Source: Aquarana catesbeiana | Lineage: Eukaryota; Chordata; Amphibia; Anura; Ranidae | DNA length: 64,000 nucleotides | Reading direction: 5' to 3' | Assembly (NCBI RefSeq): GCF_042186555.1 | Contig: NC_133326.1 | Span: 100,813,452-100,877,451 of the forward strand | Part shown: one piece after another, positions 1 to 11,368 of the stretch | How positions within the stretch are numbered: position 1 is the stretch's first letter | Layout of the letters: every line of letters begins with the position of its first letter | The notes under the pieces: generated by a model | What the model was told of the DNA's origin: nothing | Databases searched by the model: none | The model's input: only the letters and a program-made list of their open reading frames with translations | Translations under genes and position numbers: made by a program

Positions 1-310
1 GACACTGTTAGAGAGAAACCCCCCTTCAGGTCCCATTAGACTCTGTTGTAGACTCTAATGGGGCCTGGAGGGGACGTTTTCTAACAGACTGTCTAATGGA
101 CACTGTTAGAGAGGTTCCATTTTAAAAAAGGCAGAAATTGTACTTTGTGCAAAATGTAGAGGCGGGATCAGGGGTGGGCCATGGGCGGGATCAGGGGTGG
201 GCCATGGGCGGGGTCAGAGGTGGACCATGAGCTGGGCCTGACAGGGGGCCCTTGCTTTATTTGGTCCGGGGGCCCTGGGTGTTGTCAGTCCGCCCCTGGC
301 TGGGGTGCCA
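1..310. repeat. Unassigned repeat-like DNA with a 23-bp tandem repeat
   Basis: No gene is visible. Around 161-229 a 23-bp unit (GGGCGGGATCAGGGGTGGGC plus CAT) occurs about three times with a few changes. Around 30-100 there are inverted and direct copies of CCCATTAGACTC and GACACTGTTAGAGAG-like words. The stretch probably belongs to an older interspersed repeat whose left end lies outside the window. Confidence 0.45.
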
Positions 311-832
311 TTAAAATGAAAGTGGTCGTAGACCCTTCCATATACCCACTGAAGTGATTAGCCTCAGGTGATACACAGAGATGAAACATATCCTCCTGCA
401 TAAATTGTACCTGTATGTGCAGCCTGCTCTTCTCTACTGCTTTCCAAAACACACAGATTACATGCTTTTTCTCAGCTCCAGCAGGCAGGGGGTTGGGTTC
501 TGATGTCACAAATGGCACAGCATAATGAGGAGAGCTGAGTGTAATATGAGACTTGAGTGGGGGGGGTGGACACAACTCCTCTACACAGTGTCATAGGGAA
601 ACATACACAGCAGAGGCTGTCAATCGCCTGCTGTGCAATGGAGAGAGTGTGGGCCCCCTCCTGAGATTCTGTGGTGTTGGCATGACTTGTGAGTGGATGG
701 GATGTGAGTTATGCAGACAGTATTGACAGAGCAGACAGAAATCACACTAGGTGCTTTGAATTGAGGCAAGTACACTCTATAAAGCGATGTGCTCTGTTCA
801 TTTTTCATTTCAGAGGTTTACAACTAATTTAA
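311..832 (+). mobile_element. TTAA-flanked MITE, family A (copy 1)
   Basis: The element starts TTAAAATGAAAGTGGTCGTA and ends GAGGTTTACAACTAATTTAA, so the ends are imperfect inverted repeats inside TTAA. Related copies occur at 43372-44607, 53030-53228 and 63147-63600. All share internal words such as CATATACCCA, GATACACAGAGATGAAAC and CCTCCTGCATAA or close variants. It has no coding capacity. TTAA duplications are typical of the piggyBac and Kolobok superfamilies; which one applies cannot be decided here. Confidence 0.65.
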
Positions 833-968
833 TTGACCGTGATGTGTGCATGAATCTTGTGTTAACTCGCCAGCAAGGGTGGTAATGTTCCTACATGGGC
901 CAATCCCATATTTGGTTTAGAGGTGTCATGGAAAATCAATACATAAAGGGGCAGGCCTTAAAGTGATA

Positions 969-1946
969 TTAACCACTTGCCGACCAGCCACCATCGTTAT
1001 ACGGCGGCAGGTCCGCTCACCTGCTTGAATCGCCGTACCTGTACAGTGGCTCGCGCCAGCGTGCTCTCGCTCCCACTGCACGCTGCGGGAGCGTGCCCAC
1101 GGGTCGGGCGAACTCAATGTCCGCTGGCGAAACGCAATCCCCTAGTACAGAGCCAGAACAGGGATCTGCCAGTGTAAACAAGTGGATTCTTGTTCTGACA
1201 GGGGACATGACAGAGATCAACTGTTCCCAGTGATCGAGAACAGTGATCTCTGTCATGTCCATGGCAGCCCATCCCCCCTACAGTTAGAACACACCTAGGG
1301 AATACACTTAACCCCTTGATCGCCCCCTAGTGTTAACCCCTGCCCTGCCAGTGTCATTTTTACATTGATCAGTGCATTTTTCTAGCACTAATTAATGTAA
1401 TAATGTCACTGGTCCCCCAAAAGTGTCATTTGGGGCCAGATTTGTGCACCGCAATGTCGCAGTCCTGCTTAAAATCGCAGAGTGCCGTCATTACCTGTAA
1501 AAACAATTTTAAAAAAGTCCCTAAATATATCCCATAGTTTGTAGACGCCATAACTTTTGCGCAAAACCAATATATGCCTATTGTGATTTTTTTTTACCAA
1601 AAAAATGTAGAAGAATATTTATCGCCCTAAACTGATGAATAAATTGTGTTTTTTTTAATATTTTAGGGTTTTTTTTGGATACGTATTATAGCAAAAAGTT
1701 AAAAAAAAATAGTTTTTTTTTTTTTCAAAATTGTCGCTCTTTGTTATAGCGCAAAAAATAAAAACTGCGAAGATGATCAAATACCACCAAAAGAAAGCTC
1801 TATTTGTGGGAAAAAAAGGACGTCAATTTTGTTTGGGTGCAACGTCGCACAACCGCGCAATTGTCAGTTAAAGTGATGCAGTGCCGTATCACAAAAAATG
1901 GCCTGGTCATTAAGGGGGCAAATCCTTCCAGTCCTTACGTGGTTAA
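969..1946 (+). mobile_element. TTAA-flanked interspersed element, family B (about 980 bp)
   Basis: TTAACCACTTGCCGACC begins the element and a sequence ending CTTACGTGGTTAA closes it, giving short inverted termini within TTAA. Internal landmarks are CCCCCTAGTGTTAACCCC, TTGTAGACGCCATAACTTTT and ACCACCAAAAGAAAGCTC. All three recur in the copy at 22480-23490, and the last two recur in reverse orientation at 63601-64000. A hairpin lies at about 1205-1260, where GACATGACAGAGATC pairs with GATCTCTGTCATGTC. No ORF resembles a transposase, so the element looks non-autonomous. Confidence 0.7.
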
Positions 1947-2246
1947 AGGCAATTTTTTTTTTTAACAACAAACATGTCATACTTATTTGCTCTGTGCAGT
2001 GGTTTTGCACAGAGCAGCCCCAATCCTCCTCTTCACTGGTCCCCCCGCCAGTGCTCCTGGCCCTTCCCTCCTGTCGAGTGCCCCCAGAGGAGGCAGTTTG
2101 CAATAGGAGCACCCAACCAGGCCAATGAGAAGGGAGAGTAGATGCTGTCTGCACAACGTTGGATTGAGAGGGAGCTCAGGTAAGTATTAGGGGGGGCTGC
2201 TGCACACAGAAGGCAAAAAAACCTTCAGTCTTTAGAACCATCTTAA
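1943..2246 (+). mobile_element. TTAA MITE, family C (left end missing)
   Basis: The internal sequence (AACAAACATGTCATACTTA, then a segment rich in CTGGCCCTTCCCTCC) matches the better-preserved copies at 4989-5455 and 11369-11864. The left inverted repeat is lost: the sequence passes directly from the terminal TTAA of family B into the family C interior. The right end is TTTAGAACCATCTTAA. Its TTAA is also the first TTAA of the next element. Confidence 0.6.
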
Positions 2247-2640
2247 AGTGGAGTTTCACCTATTTTTACATTTGCAGTGTATCTTACGGCCTTAGAGAAA
2301 GCTCTTACCAATGGCAATTGTTTTTTTTTTGTTTTGTTTTAAGTAAATATCTTTTTTCTTGTATTTTAAGCAGCCTTTGCGGCTGTGGTCACCTAGGCGA
2401 TGTTGTCACTAGACGATTCGCAAGGACTCCTGGGATAGAGACGTCATGTATCCCAGGAGTCCCATGCGTCCAACTAGATTTCCTAGTGACGAAATCTTGT
2501 GTTATTTCCAGACTGGAAATGACGCAAACGGGAGGTCCGGGATGTCATGATTGACAGGTTGCTATAGCAATGGGGCAGGAATTGCCGCCGCCGACGCCGC
2601 CATTGCTATGGCAATGAATAAATGATGGTGTTGCGCTGTG
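2243..2640 (+). mobile_element. TTAA MITE, family D (right end unclear)
   Basis: It begins TTAAAGTGGAGTTTCACC, matching the left end of the complete copy at 42077-42640 (TTAAAGCGGAGTTCCACCC). The interior is rich in GATTCGCAAGGACTCCTGGG and a matching inverted CCCAGGAGTCC around 2425-2462, a short stem. The right terminus is not recognisable and the sequence fades near 2640. Confidence 0.5.
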
Positions 2641-3814
2641 TAAATACTAATAAACTAAAAGTATGTGCAGCAGAAAGCTACATAAGTGTTAAAATAATAT
2701 CAAGTGAGAAATACCACAAATAAACAGTGATAATTGAAAGTAAAAGCTGAATCCAAAACATATAATAAACATCAAGCAGATGAATAAGTGAAACAAAGTA
2801 TCAAAAGTGCACAACTAAATATAGGATATGTAAGTGTAATCCAAACAAGTTTGAAACAATCCAACGATTAAAAGATGTGATCCAAATAATTATTGTGACA
2901 GTCTGATTTTTTTCCCCCAAAAATGCAGAGTAGATCCCTCCACCGGGAACCAAAGGGTGGTGCCTGGCCAATCCTCTGTGATAACACCTATGTGTGTGCG
3001 AGACCCTCACCCTACTGCCGTAAGATTACAGCATAAATAGATCACCGGCAGCGGTCTTCAGAGGATCCCTCTTGGTTATGAATGAGGCTTCCTTCACTGA
3101 TATGCTCGATATGCGAGGGTTAAAAATAGGAAAGAGATGTGCCCATAGCGTAATCCAGGATAAAAACTGTATTTATTGCAGCAAACAAAAAAGATACACT
3201 CACTTTTTAAAATGTAAAAAACCGGCAACAATCCACAAGCGCCGCGCTCGTTTACTTCCATCCAATCCTGGTAATGCCTATCGTATTATTGGTCTTGGAG
3301 TTATTGCTTTGACATTATTTTTTTGGTTGAATAATGATTTGATTTGGTATATTTTCTATATTTTTGGATGCATAGAATGCACTTTTTGGTTACGTTCTAT
3401 TGGCAGATAGCATGTCTAATTTTATTTGTTTTCTTTTTTTAATGCACAATAAAAAAAAATTGTGTAGAATAATACTTGGCAATGTGTTTTACTTCAAATG
3501 ACAATTTGGGAGTAGGCAGTTATATTTAATAAAATACAATGTAAAATTGACAAGGGACACCAACATAGTTGTATCTTTGATCTTAAAAACTACGGGATAA
3601 TGGTGTTGTGGTAACTTGCCCAAATTAAAAAAAAAAAGCATAAAAATATTATTCTTGATATCACTAGAAAAAAAAGCCTTTGAAAATTCGTTTGCAATAA
3701 CTCCATCAGTATCACGATCAAAGCAGCTTCATTATTATCCCATTAAAGAAGAAGAGAATTGTGCGCTGCATTTTGAGATTTCATAATTTGCCACGTCACA
3801 AATGTTAATTATCC
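2641..3814. other. Unassigned AT-rich region with one 112-codon ORF
   Basis: An ORF at 3072-3410 (+) has a lysine- and cysteine-containing first half (CIYCSKQKRYTHFLKC) and a hydrophobic second half of about 40 residues. I do not recognise it, there is no neighbouring gene, and codon use looks like the surrounding AT-rich DNA. The flanks contain words such as AGTGTGTAATCCAA-type repeats and a run of A near 3450. The stretch is probably an old non-coding repeat; treating the ORF as a gene is not supported. Confidence 0.3.
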
Positions 3815-4081
3815 ATTACGAATGCTAGTTTACAAGACCGACCGCTTCTGCTTCCGAGTTTGTACTTTGAACTGTTGTCCGACGGACTTGTGTACACACG
3901 CTCGGAAAATTCGACAACAGACATTTGTTGGCAGAAAATCTGAAGACATGCTAGCCAACATTTGTTGGCGGAAAGTCCGACAACAATTGTCCGATGGAGC
4001 GTACAAACGGTTGGATTTTCCACCAACAGCCTGTCATCACACATTTCCCGTTGGAAAATCCGATCGTGTGTACGAGGCTTA
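3815..4081. mobile_element. Fragment of the TA-flanked GTACACACG MITE family (family K)
   Basis: The right end reads CCGATCGTGTGTACGAGGCT, and internal words GTCCGACGGACTTGTGTACA and TTGTTGGCGGAAAGTCCGAC recur in the family K copies at 10678-11104, 11889-12199, 16782-17185 and 28154-28719. The left terminus is not preserved. It is non-coding. Confidence 0.6.
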
Positions 4082-4988
4082 ACAGTCAACCGCAGGGGCC
4101 GAGCCTACCTTCAACGACAATCTCCTTTGCAGCATTTATTATAGGATGACAGGTGCTGTTAAAGCGACATCTGCTCGTTCATATTCCTAAGGCAAAACAC
4201 AACACACAGTAATGATCTGCACAGCAGTCAACAGTCATCTCTGCAGTCATGCAGCACGGCGTTTGGGAATCCTGTATGTAACCTATGACCGCGCTGTGAT
4301 AACTCATTTTTTTCCACTCCCTGAGGACGGGAAGGTTCCCTGATATTTGAAATGTATCTGTGTCAGACTTGTAGGGAAATGAGAAATAAAATGAGGACAA
4401 AAACGACAGATGTAGAAAAATAAATTAAACTGAATCTGCAGTGTCAAAGTGATCATGATGTGATCAGGTGACGTTCAGCAGAGCCCGAGCCACTTCTGCT
4501 GGAAATTAACGACATCCCAGCTGTTTGCAGCATATCGAGCATTGAAATCGCATACAGAAAATGCGCCTCCAGCCAGCCGGAGTAGCTTTTGAAGTCCCAG
4601 TTCATCAGCCCCAGGTTTTCTCACCACTGGACACAAAGGGGATAGAATTGCTGTCATCCCTCGATGGCTGTCACATCTTATAACATCGCTTTTTTTTTTT
4701 TTTTTTGCTATTTCTTTCCACCAACAGCTTTTAAATGCAACAAACACAAGACTACCAGCAAATTCGAAATGATCAAATTGAGCATGAGATTCTTGTCATG
4801 GAAACAGTTCCTAAAAGCCTTTATTGAACATACGCAAGCGCATCCAAACACGTTTATGTTAGAACATTCCTCTCGTGGCTCATTCACACATGCTTTGATC
4901 TCTGAAGAGCAATCCACATTCAGATCACTCCACAGAGAGCATTTGACAGGCGATGAGCTGGCGTTGTATTGCCTATTTACTACCTGCT
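4082..4988. other. Unassigned region
   Basis: No gene, no clear terminal inverted repeats and no tandem array are visible. There is a 19-20 base T run at about 4690 followed by AT-rich sequence. Short ORFs on both strands show no recognisable protein motif. Confidence 0.4.
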
Positions 4989-5455
4989 TTAAAGTGATTG
5001 TAAAGTCAAGTTTTTTTTTTTAATAACAAACATATTATACTTACCTGCTCTATGTGATGGTTTTGCATCCTCCTCTTCTTGGGTCCTCCACCAGCACTCC
5101 TGGCTCTTCCCTTCTGCCGGGTGCCCCCACAGCAAGCAGCTTGCAATGGGAGCACCGGAGCAGGCGCGCTCCCGATCAGCAGCTCCGTGTGTCCTTTCCC
5201 ACTTCAATTCCTAATTGGCTCACTGGCTGTGATTGACAGCAGCGGGAGCCAATGGATGCTGCTGCTGCCAAAAGCCAATCAGGAGTGTGAGTCCCAGAAG
5301 AATCAAGGCTATTGTGGACATAGCTGGATTGAGAGGGGGCTTAGGTAAGCATTAGGGGGTGGGGGCTGGGAGGACTGCTGCACACGGAAGGTTTTTTACT
5401 TTCATGCATGGAATACATGAAGGTAAAAAACCTTGTGCCTTTACAACTACTTTAA
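4989..5455 (+). mobile_element. TTAA MITE, family C (complete copy)
   Basis: The ends are TTAAAGTGATTGTAAAG and CTTTACAACTACTTTAA, near-perfect inverted repeats bounded by TTAA. The interior contains ATTATACTTACCTGCTCTA, a GC-richer middle (5090-5200) and CCAATCAGGAGTG. Two short inverted copies of AAGGTTTTTTAC and GTAAAAAACCTT lie near the right end. A reverse-oriented copy is at 11369-11864 and a truncated copy at 20032-20365. Confidence 0.75.
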
Positions 5456-6204
5456 CTCCTTAAACCCTGCACTAGTGTGCCACAACTGCATGCTTTCCAG
5501 AGCTGCCCTACTCACTTGGGTCGCACTAGGCAGGTGCTACACCCGCTGAAAGCAACGGGGGGAAGGTTAGGTATAATTCCTGCCACGGCCATCGTGAAGC
5601 AGGGCATTATGGCCATGGCACATGTATACCCCCAGCCACTGCCTCTACACCCAAAGGCGGGGGGGGGGGGGGGGCACTAGGAGGGTAGTAAAATGGGAAG
5701 GTGGTGAATGAACCCTTAATCTTGACTATCCCTCTTCAGGTAGTCCTCAACAGAGAACCTGTAAGACCTGGATAACACTTGGGGTTCACTTAGGGCAATA
5801 AAAACAGGTGGTTGAGCTACGTTTTAAATGCTCCTCACACCACCCAACCCCCCCCCCCCCAAGAAGGCAGCCGTATTGGAGTATACACATGCAGCAGGCG
5901 AGATGCTTTGCCTCATGGCAAAAATGATCCTACCTGTCAGGTTTAGCCGGCAATATTGCCTGGCAAATGTGACCCATTTAGGTGCATGGGGCCACACTGC
6001 TGATGTGAATGTGTAATATACTGTATGTATGTAAAGGGCTGCACAAATTGACAAAGCTATAGAAGTACCTGTAATAAATAAATAAATATGGGCTATAATT
6101 CCAGACTAAAAAATCCAAATAAAGATGTAGCACTCAAAAAATACTTAACAAAATGAAATAAATATAATGTCCAAAATGTGCAACCCCTGAACCGTGCTGT
6201 TGAT
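5456..6204. other. Unassigned region with homopolymer runs
   Basis: The region holds a G run of about 17 near 5657 and a C run of about 13 near 5850, otherwise unremarkable unique-looking DNA. No ORF carries a recognisable domain. Confidence 0.4.
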
Positions 6205-6480
6205 TATTAGGCTACTTTTACACTGGGGCATTGGGGGCATCGGCAGGAAAGCGCCACTATTTTTAGCAGTGCTTTACCGTCCTTTTTGCGGTGCCTTTAG
6301 GCAGCTAGCGGGCCGCTTTTAACCCCCACTAACGGCTGAAAAAGGGTTAAATGTGCCCGCAAAGCGCTGCTGTAGCGGCGCTTCACCGGCACTTTCGCGG
6401 GCACTTTGGCGGCGCTGCCCATTGATTTCAATGGGCGGGGGCGCTGTAGGAGTGGTGTATGCACACAGTCATACACCCAT
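6205..6480 (+). mobile_element. Fragment of the ACACTGGGGC MITE family (family E)
   Basis: TTACACTGGGGCATTGGGGG, then CGGCGCTTCACCGGC-type words and CCCATTGATTTCAATGGGC, correspond to the complete element at 39804-40224. The right inverted repeat is missing. The fragment is GC- and CpG-rich. Confidence 0.55.
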
Positions 6481-7489
6481 TCAGGCCCATCAGATTTTCA
6501 GGTGGACATGATCAGAAGCTGCATGTACAGCAAGTCTATGGGCAGGCAGATATATACAGACGTACAACCGTTTACATCTCATTACCTCCGAGTTGTTCAC
6601 CAAACGTCCCATGTCCTTTTTTGTTTTTTCCAACTTAAGCGTGTTGGTTTGAAGGCAGTCTGATAAACTCAAGTGCTGTTTACATCTGGTTGCCCATGGA
6701 TCCAATATGAGTCTGCAAAGCTTCAGAAACTGAACAAACAGGGATGTAATAAAAGTTCCATCCTTTACGTTCTGCTCCGATTCAGCATGGGATCTGTTCA
6801 TGGATCACCGGCTGATCAGACAGAACATAGCCCTTTTCAAAGGAGTCCTGCTTGCAAGTTTAAAAAATATATTTCTATTTATTTCGATTTACTTTGTATT
6901 GTGTAGATGACCATTCTGACCGTGCATTTAACCTGCTTTGTTTTGAATTAGTTTGGGCGCAGCTGGTCTCAATGAGATCTGCTTGTGTTGCAAGAAAAAG
7001 CAGGTCAGATGCAGCCCATAATCCTGATACAACCAATATTTCCGGCATTTATGTTTAAAGCACGGAAGGAAAGAAAGTGCGAGGAACGCCATTTCTTACT
7101 TAAACAAAACACATTCACACCAATGTGACATTGAGCAGGTGGGTTTGTTTACACTGCTTTCTGCAGCTGCTCTGGATATACTATATGATATTGTAATATC
7201 ATTTGGTGACGTGCACTTTGCAATCACACAGACTCAGATAGATACAAGTGGATTTTATGGATGGATAATATCGTATGTAAAGCTTCTTGATTCGGTAGTA
7301 GATGCACACTGGATAGGAGGATTTTGAACCTACAAGTGAACAACGTGATATTATTTGTTCAGTGAATTGTGGTATACAGAGGGATCTGGTTGTAAGCTAT
7401 TTTGTGCTACTGTCCAATTGTAGTTTTAATATTTTTTTTTTACAAAGCTCCCCTTCTACAACTGAAAAATCTGTACCCATCCAGAAGAT
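6481..7489. other. Unassigned region
   Basis: I see no gene, tandem array or clear inverted termini. AT content rises around 6850-6900. Short ORFs carry no recognisable motifs. Confidence 0.4.
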
Positions 7490-8525
7490 GCAGCAAAAGC
7501 CTGCCATACATGGATCAAAATTCAGCCAGTTCAGCTTAGACCGACCAAACTTTGATCCATGTATGGGCAGGGTGGTTGTACAGAAGTCAATCTACCGATC
7601 AGCTTCTGTACAACCGCCCTGTTGGATTGCTGCCGTTTGATCAGCGCCACCGGCTAAAGCCTGCAATGCCGATATGTGTGTTCTGATGATAGGGAAATCT
7701 CCCTGCTTTCAGAATACAATAGCGCAGAGGGGAGGATTCCCCATTCACATCAAAAGTTTGGATGGAGGAATCAAGACTTTTTTTTTTTTTTTTTTGCTTA
7801 AACCTGCTAGATCAGGGGTCTCCAAACTTTTTAAACAAAGGGCCAGTTTACGGTCCTTCAGACTTAAGGGGGGCCAGATTGTGGGCATTGGGAGTAGAAA
7901 AGGTCCCCACATGGTAATAAACAATGCCCCATCTTTGGTGTCAGTGGGAGGAATGGTGCCCCATTGTTGGTGTCATTGGGCCCCATTGATGGTGTCATTG
8001 GGAGGAATTGTACCCCAACTTTGGTGTGATTTAGAGGAATTCTGCCCCTTCATAGGTGTCTGTGGGGTGTAGGATTATGCCCCATTGTTGGTATCAGTGG
8101 ATGAAAATAGTGCCCCAAGGGCCGGATAAAAGCAACCAAACTGACAGTTTGGAGACCACTGTGCTAGTTGAACCAAAAAAAAAAAATCACTTGTCTATGG
8201 CTAGCCTAATTTCATCTAATTACCCATCTATGGCCAGCAGGTTGAACAAAAAACCACTGTACTAACAATCTGCCGTTGGCACAGCGATCTCCCCTGCTGA
8301 ACTACTCTGTTCTGACAAGGAGACGCCCCCCCCTGCCAGAACACTCTAGTCAGCATTCTCAGGCATTGGCTGTGAGCACTGATCAGGAGTCGGCTAGTCG
8401 GCAGACCTTTTTCAGTCATGATCCTTCTGTCGGATTGGCTGCCATACACATGGGCCAAATGTTGGCCGACTTCTATTGAACTGTCCGATTCCGGCCAACA
8501 TTTGGCCCATGTGTACTAGGCTCGA
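7490..8525. mobile_element. Probable MITE with an inner hAT-type insertion
   Basis: CTGCCATACATGGATCAAA at about 7499 and a right end near TTTGGCCCATGTGTACTAGG (8503-8522) suggest degenerate inverted termini. Internal inverted segments include GATCCATGTATGGGCAGGG at about 7553 and a strong stem at about 8455-8512, where GGGCCAAATGTTGGCC pairs with GGCCAACATTTGGCCC. It is interrupted by the separate element at 7813-8161. Outer boundaries are uncertain. Confidence 0.45.
7813..8161 (+). mobile_element. hAT-type MITE, family L, with internal 32-bp repeats
   Basis: The termini CAGGGGTCTCCAAACT and AGTTTGGAGACCACTG form inverted repeats. They are flanked by TGCTAGAT (7805-7812) and TGCTAGTT (8162-8169), an 8-bp duplication with one mismatch, as expected for hAT elements. 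The interior is a short tandem array built on a unit of about 32 bp containing GCCCCATTGTTGGTGTCATT. Longer or partial relatives lie at 12851-13212 and 57991-58854. Confidence 0.75.
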
Positions 8526-10029
8526 GGGTTGGTGGGCAATGTTAAGAGAGGCAGTCTCTGCAGTGTTATGATGCACCCCCATCCCAGCTTGTCATCACTA
8601 AAATGCTGCAATTACCAAGGAGTGTGAACACTTTTATCATTTTTTTGTAAAGTGAACCTGTGCCCAGACTATGCACACTAATTCAATTCCATAAACTGAA
8701 CTAGCAGTAAAAGCACTTTAAAACATCGTTTATTTATCTCCTACCTCTGTAGCTTCAGACACTTTGGAGAAATGCAATCTCAAAATTCTCAACAGAGGCA
8801 TTGAAATTTTAGCTATTTTCCATAGAGAGCGGCAATCTTGGTAGCCTGCCAGTCTTCTAATGTAAACAAGCACCAGGTCTTTCTAAGCTGATCCTCATTT
8901 TTACCACAACCCCCCCCCCCCCCTTCGACAGCCCCCTTAACCTAACATGGCGGCTGGAGGGGTCACACACATGCTGCAGCCATGATGCTTTGCTTCACAG
9001 CCACTGCAAACATTGTACCATAGGTTGGTTTGGCAGGCAGTACCGATGCCAAACGCAATCCATTTAGGTAAATGGGGCTGTGCTGCAACCACCCTGCAAC
9101 CGTGTGTAATGCAGCACCTTTATCCAAAATGAAAAAAAAAGTTTTAGCAACTCATAAATGTTGGATTTCCATTACTCAAAGGACATCAGGACCAAAACTG
9201 AGGGTGAAGATTCCCAGTGGGGACACTACTATTAATAAAACCCCACAGAGACGCTGTAACCCTTTCACATTCTATTCAAAACTTAAAAATATATTTTGGC
9301 TTTACGTGCACTTAAGCACATTTACTACACAGATTTGCATCCATATTCACCACATTCAGAGTTCATGTACACAGACATTTTACAGACATTTTACAGGCAT
9401 TTTATATGCCTGGCGCTCTCTGGCACCGGGGAAGCCGCAGATGACATATAAGTGAATGGTTGTATACAGCGGAACTCTTGTAAATGTTGATGCTTTGTTG
9501 TATCTGCATTTAAACGCACATGCACGTCTGACGTATTTTATGAACACTAAACTTCCCTGTTTGTGATATACATTGGAATGCCCTAAAGAAGTTTGGGTCA
9601 GGCTCAGTCTTATAAATTATATTTATTACAAGGAGAATGGTACATTCGCCAATGACAGGTGGGCTTACACATCCACTTCTCACAACTAGATAATCACTGT
9701 TTGATCATCACACATTCACTGACCATTCCCTGCACATTCATTAAAGAATCTTCATTTGCATTCAGTCACATTCGCCTTCTCCATCTAGCACCAAAAATTT
9801 TTGTAAATTATGTGAATATGCTTGTATTTACTCAATTTTTATATGCACGCCCCTAAAACATAATGCTTCAGTATAAATGCATCACAAATTAGTGCCAAGG
9901 TAGCAAATGCGCACACATTTTTGTAGATCACGTTTGAGGCAGCCCATTGATTTGAAAATCTCCTCTCCAAAAACTCTGCAAAAACGCCCAAAAAATAGCA
10001 ATGCCTAGATGTGAATGGAGCCTAAGAAA
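8526..10029. other. Unassigned region
   Basis: There is no gene or clear mobile element. A C run lies near 8915. Around 9370-9400 ACAGACATTTTACAGACATT is a small direct repeat. Text near 9940-10022 (ending GAATGGAGCCTAAG) resembles the right edge of one of the MITE families with a CCTAA end, but no left partner was found. Confidence 0.35.
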
Positions 10030-10660
10030 AAATTGTTTCAGTAACAGTGTTTTTAGTTTTGGATAGAGTAAGGGAGGGTTATAACCCCTGTAAGGTTTAT
10101 TTTGCCATCTTTGTCACATTGGGGAGATATCCCTTCACTTCCTGTCCCATAGCCAAAACACGAAGTGAGAGGAAATACCTGCAAATTAAAGGAATCCCTT
10201 GGGGCCCCCCAGGTCAGCAGAACTAGTGTCCTCATTGGAAGATTCCCCCTCTATTCCTTTTCTGGGGACAACTCAAAATTTTGGATTTTCTTTTACTTTC
10301 ACTTTCAGTGATAATGGTAAACAGGACAAATAGAGAGGTTGATACTCCTTAAAGTAGAACTACAGGAAACCTTTTTTTTTCATCTTGGATAGAGTAAGGG
10401 AGGATTATAACCCCTGTAAGTTTATTTTTTGCCATCTGTGTACCATTGGGGAGAATTCCCTTTGCTTCCTGTCACATAGCCAAAACAGGAAGTGAGAGGA
10501 AATCCCTGGAATTCCTTGGGGACCCCCAGGTCACCGGAACTAGTGTCCCCAATGGAAGATTTTCCCTCTATTACTTTTCTGGGGACAACCCAAAATTTGT
10601 GATTTTCTTTTACTTTCATTTTCAATGATAATAGTAAACAGGACAAATAGAGAGGGCACA
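10030..10660. repeat. Two direct copies of a 290-310 bp repeat
   Basis: Positions about 10050-10345 and 10380-10658 are the same sequence in the same orientation: TTGGATAGAGTAAGGGAGG, AACCCCTGTAAG, CCTTGGGG...CCCCAGGTCA, GGAACTAGTGTC or AGAACTAGTGTC, and ACAGGACAAATAGAGAGG occur in order in both. A fragment of the same family is at about 23505-23690. The second copy begins CCTTAAAGTAGAACTAC (about 10350). The mirror end GTAGTTCTACTCC appears at about 11190, so one copy may extend to about 11260 with the family K MITE inserted in it. Confidence 0.7.
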
Positions 10661-10677
10661 GACTACAATAAATACTG

Positions 10678-11104
10678 ATGGCTCGTACACACGGTCGGAA
10701 TTTCCAACAGAAAGCGTCCGATGGGAGCTTTTCATCGTATATTCCGACTGTGTGTATGCCCCATCGGACTTTTTCCGTCGAAAATTCAGACGGACTTAGA
10801 TAGAGAACATGTTCTATATTTTTCCGATGGAAAAATTCCTATCAGGAAAACCGTTCGTCTGTATGCTGTTCCGACGCGCCAAAAACGACACATGCTCTGA
10901 AGCAAGTACGAGACGGAAGCTATTGGCTACTGGCTATTGAACTTCCGTTTTCTAGTCCCGTCGTACGTGTTATATCTCACTGCGTTCTTGACGGTCGGAA
11001 TTTGGTGTGACCGTGTGTATGCAAGACAGCTTGAGCGTAATTCCGTCGGAAAAACCTTCAGAGTTTATTTGGATGGCAAAACCGGTCGTGTGTACAGGGC
11101 ATGA
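10678..11104. mobile_element. Family K MITE (TA-flanked type)
   Basis: Left CTCGTACACACGGTCGG and right CCGGTCGTGTGTACAGGGC are inverted repeats. The interior has several inward- and outward-facing copies of GGTCGGAATTTCC-like words plus AGCTATTGGCTACTGGCTAT, which is also found in the copy at 28154-28719. It is non-coding and inserted within the 10350-11260 repeat. Confidence 0.7.
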
Positions 11105-11368
11105 CAAGCGTTCTAGTCCCTCTCCACTCTGTTCAACACCCCTTAGTTGTACTTTAAACGGGGACACAGACAACAATAAAAATGGACAGTAGTTCTACTC
11201 CATCTCCACTCTATCCAAAACGGAAAAAAAAAAAGTTTTGTCTTTAATTATACTTTAATGTTTAATGGACAGAAAAGAAACACCAACGCTGAAAAATTTG
11301 GTCAGTGGAAAAGTGCCTTCTGATATTGGTAGTCAGTGCATTGGCCAATTGGAGAAGGACCCCTTATA

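Noticed and set aside
3072..3410. 112-codon ORF with cysteines and a hydrophobic C-terminus as a small membrane protein gene
   Set aside because: No homologue recognised, AT-rich context, no promoter or splice context, and similar chance ORFs are common in the window.
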